Source: CANQBR01 sp964641395 (lineage in GTDB: Bacteria; Bacillota; Negativicutes; Acidaminococcales; Acidaminococcaceae). From it: 64,000 nt of DNA. The DNA lies in the NCBI GenBank assembly GCA_964641395.1, contig CAZXKQ010000005.1, positions 1 to 64,000 on the forward strand, written 5' to 3'. The notes beneath the pieces are model-generated. The model was not told the origin of the DNA. It made no database searches and was given only the letters and a program-made list of their open reading frames with translations. Positions 59,990 through 64,000 of this stretch are shown here, one piece after another. How positions within the stretch are numbered: the first letter of the stretch is position 1; the number at the start of each line of letters is the position of its first letter. A program made the position numbers and the translations under genes.

Positions 59990-60022
59990 TATACAGGCTG
60001 CCTGCCCAATGAGCAGGCAGCC
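59990..60022 (-). terminator. Hairpin terminator of rnpB
   Basis: GGCTGCCTGC (59996-60005) and GCAGGCAGCC (60013-60022), a perfect 10-bp stem just past the RNase P RNA. The following minus-strand T content is modest. Confidence 0.7.
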
Positions 60023-60033
60023 CTATAAGCTAT

Positions 60034-60394
60034 GGTGAGTACTCAGTAAGCCGAGTTCTGTTCCGCCCGCAGGCGGCGTTAATCATTTATCTAGGCCTAC
60101 AGTTACCTGCAGGCTCATGCGACGCAACCCGGAAGGTCGGCGGGCCGCTTCATCCCTTCCCTATTCGGTCTTGCTCCAGATGGGGTTTACCTAGCCAGCC
60201 TGTTACCAGACTGCTGGTGCGCTCTTACCGCACCGTTCCACCCTTACCTGCCGTAGCAGGCGGTCCGCATTTCTGTGGCACTAGCCCTAAGGTCACCCTC
60301 GCCGGACGTTATCCGGCATCCTGCCCTGTGGAGCTCGGACTTTCCTCAGCCGGCCTGGGGCCGGCCGCGATTAACTTTCCGTACTCACGCTCCC
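60034..60394 (-). ncRNA. rnpB: RNase P RNA (bacterial type A)
   Basis: On the minus strand the universal 5' element GAGGAAAGTCCGAGCTCC, the GGTAAGAG region, AGATAAATGATTAACGCC and the 3' ACAGAACTCGGCTTA element all occur in order. The ends pair as P1 (GTGAGTAC with GTACTCAC, 60381-60388 and 60035-60042). It is the catalytic RNA that removes 5' leaders from tRNA precursors. Length about 360 nt and layout fit the ancestral A type rather than the Bacillus B type, which agrees with Negativicutes or Clostridia rather than Bacilli. Confidence 0.96.
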
Positions 60395-60395
60395 T

Positions 60396-60424
60396 ATTGT
60401 ACCGCGAAAAAGCCCCTTTGTCAA
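60396..60424 (-). promoter_or_regulatory. Promoter of rnpB
   Basis: On the minus strand TTGACA (60419-60424), 17 bp and TACAAT (60396-60401), which puts the start at the base of P1. Confidence 0.88.
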
Positions 60425-60436
60425 CTCAGCCCCTCC

Positions 60437-61381
60437 CTAACGGCAGAGCTGGGCGGCCCGGGCCAGGGCGGCCTGGCAGTCGGCCATCAGGGTGGCGATG
60501 ATCTGGGCACAGGGTTTGATCTCGTTGAGGACGTTCAAGCTCTGCCCGGCCATGACGGTGCCGTTGACCACGTCTCCTTCCAAGATGCCCATCCGGTTGG
60601 TGCCGGTGCCCAGGGCCATCAGCTCCTCCATAGGCACGCCGGCCACTTCCTTCTCGTGGTAGAGCTTGGTGAAGGCGTTGGCCAGGCTCCGCACCCCGTG
60701 GCCCCTGCTCCAGCCGGTGACGGCACTGTCTGTATCGGTGGCGGCGCAGATGGCGGCCTTAGCCTTAGGATGGGCAGGCGACTCCTCGCTGAGGATGAAG
60801 CGGGAGCCCATCTGGACCCCGTCCGCCCCCATCAGCAGGGCGGCGGCTATGGCCCGGCCGTCAGCTATACCGCCGGCTACCAGCACCGGGATGTCGAACT
60901 TATTAGCCAGCACGTTCTCCATCAAGGCCATGGTAGTCTGGCTGCCGATGTGGCCCCCTGCCTCCATGCCCTCGATGACGAAGGCGTCAGCCCCGGCGGC
61001 GGCGATGCGCTTGGCCAGCTTGACGTTGGGCACTACTGGGATGGTCTTCACCCCGGCCGCCTTGAAGGTGGCGAGGTGGGGCACCGGGTTGCCGGCCCCC
61101 AGGGTGACGAAGGCCACCTTCTCGGCGCAGATGAGCTGGATGATCTCCTTGGCATTGGGGGCCATCAGCATCACATTGCAGCCGAAGGGCTTGCTGGTAA
61201 GGTTCTTGGCCTTGGCGATCTCTTCCTTTACCCATTCGGTGGTGCGGCCGCCGGTGCCGATGATGCCGGCCCCGCCCCCGTTGGATACGGCTGCCGCCAG
61301 CCTGGCGTCAGAGCACCAGGCCATGCCCCCCTGGATAATGGGATAGTCTATACCTAACAACTTAGTCAGCCTAGTCTGCAT
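60437..61381 (-). CDS. fabK: Enoyl-[acyl-carrier-protein] reductase FabK
   Basis: FabK (314 residues) is the FMN-dependent reductase of fatty-acid synthesis, related to nitronate monooxygenases. IIQGGMAWCSD (15-25), a GAGNP and VAGGIADGR phosphate-binding stretch and GVQMGSRF (near 198) are typical. FabK replaces FabI in many anaerobic Bacillota, which makes such cells insensitive to triclosan. No other fab genes are adjacent. AGAGGAGG precedes the ATG and a TATAAT (61431-61436) suggests its own promoter. Confidence 0.88.
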   Translation of the reverse strand: MQTRLTKLLGIDYPIIQGGMAWCSDARLAAAVSNGGGAGIIGTGGRTTEWVKEEIAKAKNLTSKPFGCNVMLMAPNAKEIIQLICAEKVAFVTLGAGNPVPHLATFKAAGVKTIPVVPNVKLAKRIAAAGADAFVIEGMEAGGHIGSQTTMALMENVLANKFDIPVLVAGGIADGRAIAAALLMGADGVQMGSRFILSEESPAHPKAKAAICAATDTDSAVTGWSRGHGVRSLANAFTKLYHEKEVAGVPMEELMALGTGTNRMGILEGDVVNGTVMAGQSLNVLNEIKPCAQIIATLMADCQAALARAAQLCR

Positions 61382-61486
61382 AGTGCGTCCTCCTCTCTGC
61401 TACTGCCTAGCAGTCAACTTACACTGCATCATTATAGGACAGTTGCCCTTCTTTTTCAGTAAAATTTTGGTGAACTCCTGCCTGTG

Positions 61487-61514
61487 GAAAACCCCCAGCA
61501 AGGGCTGCTGGGGG
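61487..61514 (-). terminator. Intrinsic terminator of the EF-G-like gene
   Basis: CCCCCAGC and GCTGGGGG (8 bp, 7-nt loop) followed on the minus strand by TTTTCC. Confidence 0.85.
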
Positions 61515-61541
61515 CAGGTGGGGACAGAGGCCCCTGGCCGC

Positions 61542-63599
61542 TTACTGCTTGCGGTCGGCGATGATCTTCTCAGCCAGCTTGGCAGGCACGTCTTCGTAGT
61601 GGTCGAACTTCATCTCGAAGCTGCCCTGGCCCTGGGTGATGGCCCGCAGATCTACCGCGTACTCGCTGATCTCCGAATAGGGTACCTGGGCGCTTACCAG
61701 GCTCAGCCCCTCCTCGATAGGCTGCATGCCCAGGATGCGGCCCCGTTTAGAGTTCAGGTCGCCGATCACGTCCCCCATCATCCCGTCGGGACAGGTTACA
61801 TCCAGGTTGTAGATGGGCTCCAGCAGTACCGGCTTGCACTGCTCCATGGCCTTCTTAAAGGCGATGTTGGAAGCGGTCTTGAAGGCCATTTCCGAAGAGT
61901 CTACCGGGTGGTAGGAGCCGTCTAAGAGGGTGATGCGCATATCCACTACCGGGTAGCCGGCCAGGATGCCCTTCTGCATAGACTCTACCATGCCCTTCTC
62001 CACAGCGGGTATGTACTGCCGGGGTACGGCGCCGCCGAAGATCTTATCCACGAACTCAAAGCCGCCGCCAGGAGGCAGGGGCTCCATGCGGATCACTACG
62101 TGGCCGTACTGGCCGTGGCCGCCGGACTGTTTCTTGTGCTTGCCTTCCACCTCGGCATTGCCTCGGATAGTCTCCTTGTACTCTACCGTAGGCGCCTTCA
62201 GCAGGGCCTCTACGCCGAACTTCCGCTGCATCCGCTCCATGATGATCTCGATGTGCTGGTCCCCCATGCCGGAAACCAAGGACTCCTTGGTGACAGGGTT
62301 CTTGCTGACCATGATGGTAGGATCCTCGTCCATCAGCCGGGTGAGGGCGGTCATGATCTTATCCTCGTCCCCCTTCTTCTTGGGGTAGATGGCCCGGGTG
62401 TACATGGGCTGGGGGAAGGCTATGGGGGCGAACTCCACCGGGTTGGCCTTGGTGCAGAGGGTGTCGCCGGTGGCGGTGTACTGGAGCTTGGCCACTACGG
62501 CGATGTCGCCGGCCACCGCCCGCTTCAGGGGTAGCTGGCTCTTGCCCCGCATAGTGAAGATGTTGCTGATCCGCTCCTCAGCCTCCTTGCGGGAGTTCCA
62601 AATCACGCTGTCGCTTTCGATGCAGCCGCTGAAGACCCTGAAGAAGCTGAGCCGGCCTACGAAGGGGTCGGAGGTGGTCTTGAAGACCAAGGCGGCAGTA
62701 GGGGCGCTGGCGTCCCGCAGCACCTCTTCCCCGCTGGCCTTGTCGGTAACTTCAAATTCCTTCTGGGCGGCAGGATAGGTGTAGTCGATGATGGCGCTCA
62801 TCACCCGGCCCAGGCCGATGTTCTTTACAGCGCTGCCGCACAGCACCGGGTAGAAGTTGGCCTGGCGGATGCCCTTCACCAGGCAGTCCATCAGCTCCTG
62901 GTCGCTGATCTCCTCTCCTTCCAGGTAACGCATCATGCAGTCGTCATCTGCCTCTACGGCAGCCTCTAGCATCTGCTCATGGGCGGCTTCCGCTGCCGCC
63001 TTGTACTCGGCAGGTATCTCCATCTCTTCGGAGCCGTTGCCATTGGCCTTGTAGGCCTTCATACGGTAGAGGTCGATGATGCCGGCAAAACCGGCCTCCT
63101 TGCCTAGGGGCAGCTGCAGGGGCAGGACGTGCTTGCCGAACTTATGGCGCAGATTCTCCAGCACGCTCTCAAAGTGAGCGTTCTCCCGATCCATCTTGTT
63201 GATGAAGATTAACTTGGGCAGCTGGGCCTCGGTGGCCAGCTTCCAGCACTGCTCCGTGCCTATCTGGACGCCGCTGGTGGCCGATACTACGATGAGGGCT
63301 ACGTCAACGGCCCGGAAGGCCCCCTTCACCTCCGCCACGAAGTCGGCGAAGCCAGGGGTGTCGATAAAGTTGATCTTGCAGTCCCGCCACTCTACCGGGG
63401 CCAGGGAGGCGTTGACGGAGACCTTGCGCTTGATTTCTTCCGGCTCGTAGTCAGTGGTGGTGGCACCGTCCTCTACCTTGCACATCCTGCTGATAGCGCC
63501 GGACCGATACAGCAAGGCCTCGGTTACAGACGTGGTTCCTGCCCCACCATGGCCCACAATGGCCACGTTGCGGATCTTGTCGCCGGTGTATTCCTTCAT
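61542..63599 (-). CDS. Elongation factor G-like GTPase (EF-G paralogue) with altered P-loop
   Basis: This 685-residue translational GTPase has all five EF-G domains, ending in the usual domain IV/V (GGHGQYGHVVIRMEP, LGMQPIEEG). G2 to G5 are intact (TTTDYEPEE, DTPGF, NKMD, CGSA). The G1 loop reads G16-HGGAG-T22-TS where GHxxxGK[ST] is expected, so the lysine that binds the beta/gamma phosphates is a threonine. It belongs to the EF-G2 side branch, not the str-operon fusA. It may bind nucleotide weakly or act in another role than translocation. AAAGGAGG precedes the ATG. Confidence 0.88.
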   Translation of the reverse strand: MKEYTGDKIRNVAIVGHGGAGTTSVTEALLYRSGAISRMCKVEDGATTTDYEPEEIKRKVSVNASLAPVEWRDCKINFIDTPGFADFVAEVKGAFRAVDVALIVVSATSGVQIGTEQCWKLATEAQLPKLIFINKMDRENAHFESVLENLRHKFGKHVLPLQLPLGKEAGFAGIIDLYRMKAYKANGNGSEEMEIPAEYKAAAEAAHEQMLEAAVEADDDCMMRYLEGEEISDQELMDCLVKGIRQANFYPVLCGSAVKNIGLGRVMSAIIDYTYPAAQKEFEVTDKASGEEVLRDASAPTAALVFKTTSDPFVGRLSFFRVFSGCIESDSVIWNSRKEAEERISNIFTMRGKSQLPLKRAVAGDIAVVAKLQYTATGDTLCTKANPVEFAPIAFPQPMYTRAIYPKKKGDEDKIMTALTRLMDEDPTIMVSKNPVTKESLVSGMGDQHIEIIMERMQRKFGVEALLKAPTVEYKETIRGNAEVEGKHKKQSGGHGQYGHVVIRMEPLPPGGGFEFVDKIFGGAVPRQYIPAVEKGMVESMQKGILAGYPVVDMRITLLDGSYHPVDSSEMAFKTASNIAFKKAMEQCKPVLLEPIYNLDVTCPDGMMGDVIGDLNSKRGRILGMQPIEEGLSLVSAQVPYSEISEYAVDLRAITQGQGSFEMKFDHYEDVPAKLAEKIIADRKQ

Positions 63600-63755
63600 A
63601 AGCTTTCCTCCTTTGATCTATCAGAGCAGGGCTCTAAAATTTACAACTAAAGACTATCCTGTTACATTCGCTGTCCCTGCCTTATTTTCCTGCTTTTTTT
63701 ACCAGGGCGCCCCTGTTTTACTTAGGCTGTAGGCAAAGGGGCCGCCGGGCCTGCC

Positions 63756-63801
63756 ACAGAAAAAGCTCCTGCCCTCCCTTGCACAGGAGGCGGACAGGAG
63801 C
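63756..63801 (-). terminator. Intrinsic terminator of the gene at the window edge
   Basis: GCTCCTG-x-CC...CCTCC pairs with GGGAGG-x-CAGGAGC (63765-63801), then TTTTTCT on the minus strand. Between it and the EF-G-like start I recognise no gene; a small dyad CAGGG/CCCTG near 63704-63716 is the only structure. Confidence 0.85.
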
Positions 63802-63818
63802 AGGGCTCATAAGGATGG

Positions 63819-64000
63819 CTAGGCCAGCCTCTCCAGCAGCTCCCGGTAGGGCCGGGGCAGGTCTGGCAGGGGCAGGTAGGCCTCTAGGTAGGCCTGCTGC
63901 CGGCGGAAGCTCTTAGGCTTGCTCCCCTGGTAGTAGCTGAGGACGGCGGTGAGCAGGATGGCGGCCCGCTCCGGCTTCAGCCCCCTGTCGTGGCAGAGCC
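63819..64000 (-). CDS. 3' end of an unidentified gene (partial)
   Basis: A frame runs in from the right edge and ends at TAG (63819-63821). The 59 visible C-terminal residues (LKPERAAILLTAVLSYYQG, then a Pro- and Leu-rich end RPYRELLERLA) do not identify a family. The codon use matches the neighbours and a terminator follows directly, so it is probably real. Confidence 0.6.
   Translation of the reverse strand, partial: LCHDRGLKPERAAILLTAVLSYYQGSKPKSFRRQQAYLEAYLPLPDLPRPYRELLERLA

Noticed and set aside
60275..61357. Long open frame on the plus strand across rnpB and fabK
   Set aside because: It runs antisense to a certain RNA gene and a certain enzyme gene, has no ribosome-binding site and reads as low-complexity Gly/His/Asp sequence typical of the opposite strand of G+C-rich genes.

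Overview
The window is chromosomal DNA of high G+C content, with tightly packed genes in long co-directional blocks. It contains no insertion sequence, phage, tRNA or CRISPR array that I could recognise. The gene families point to an anaerobic member of the Bacillota. These include PyrR-type attenuation of a pyr operon with a pyrK/pyrD pair, a ylxM-ffh-rpsP-khpA-ylqD-rimM-trmD block, a ccpN-type repressor next to a PPDK regulator, FabK, class II Fba, BirA-controlled bioY and the anaerobic (early-cobalt) B12 pathway. Negativicutes, or a related clostridial lineage, fit best; the species cannot be fixed from the sequence. CTAG and CCTAGG are strikingly common for bacterial DNA.

Plus strand, 1-13.4 kb: a PLP racemase-like gene, then smc-ftsY, a probable structured RNA, and a five-gene operon (mtnP, mtnA, ahcY-type, class II aldolase, mtaD) followed by pduL and a secreted protein of unknown function. 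Specificity residues suggest the operon deaminates S-adenosylmethionine by-products first. MTA and S-adenosylhomocysteine would become inosine derivatives, and those would then be cleaved. 13.4-23.2 kb: the complete pyrimidine operon pyrB-pyrC-carA-carB-pyrK-pyrD-pyrF-pyrE behind a consensus promoter and a PyrR-type attenuator, then a YdcF-like gene.

24-33.3 kb is mixed: a decayed antitoxin gene, fba and an RluA-type gene on the minus strand; a FecCD-type ABC importer on the plus strand; then ccpN and a PPDK regulator, both apparently starting at non-standard codons (ATT and ATA). Next come two small glycine-tailed membrane proteins sharing one C-terminal motif, a 38-residue membrane peptide gene with its own promoter and terminator, and an acyltransferase.

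33.3-57.8 kb is almost entirely minus strand: bioY with a BirA box; an operon trkA-trkH-trkH-larA joining potassium uptake to a nickel-pincer lactate-racemase homologue; the trmD/rimM/rpsP/ffh translation block; and a 14-gene cobalamin operon (cbiD-L-F-G-H-J-ET-cobB-cbiB-cobD-apgM-like-cobQ-cobO-cbiC) behind a probable cobalamin riboswitch with an intrinsic terminator. The cobaltochelatase, uroporphyrinogen methyltransferase and lower-ligand genes cobU/S/T/C are not in this window.

58-64 kb, minus strand: an NlpC/P60 cell-wall hydrolase, a GT2 glycosyltransferase, RNase P RNA with a consensus promoter, fabK, an EF-G paralogue whose P-loop lysine is replaced by threonine, and the 3' end of an unidentified gene at the window edge.
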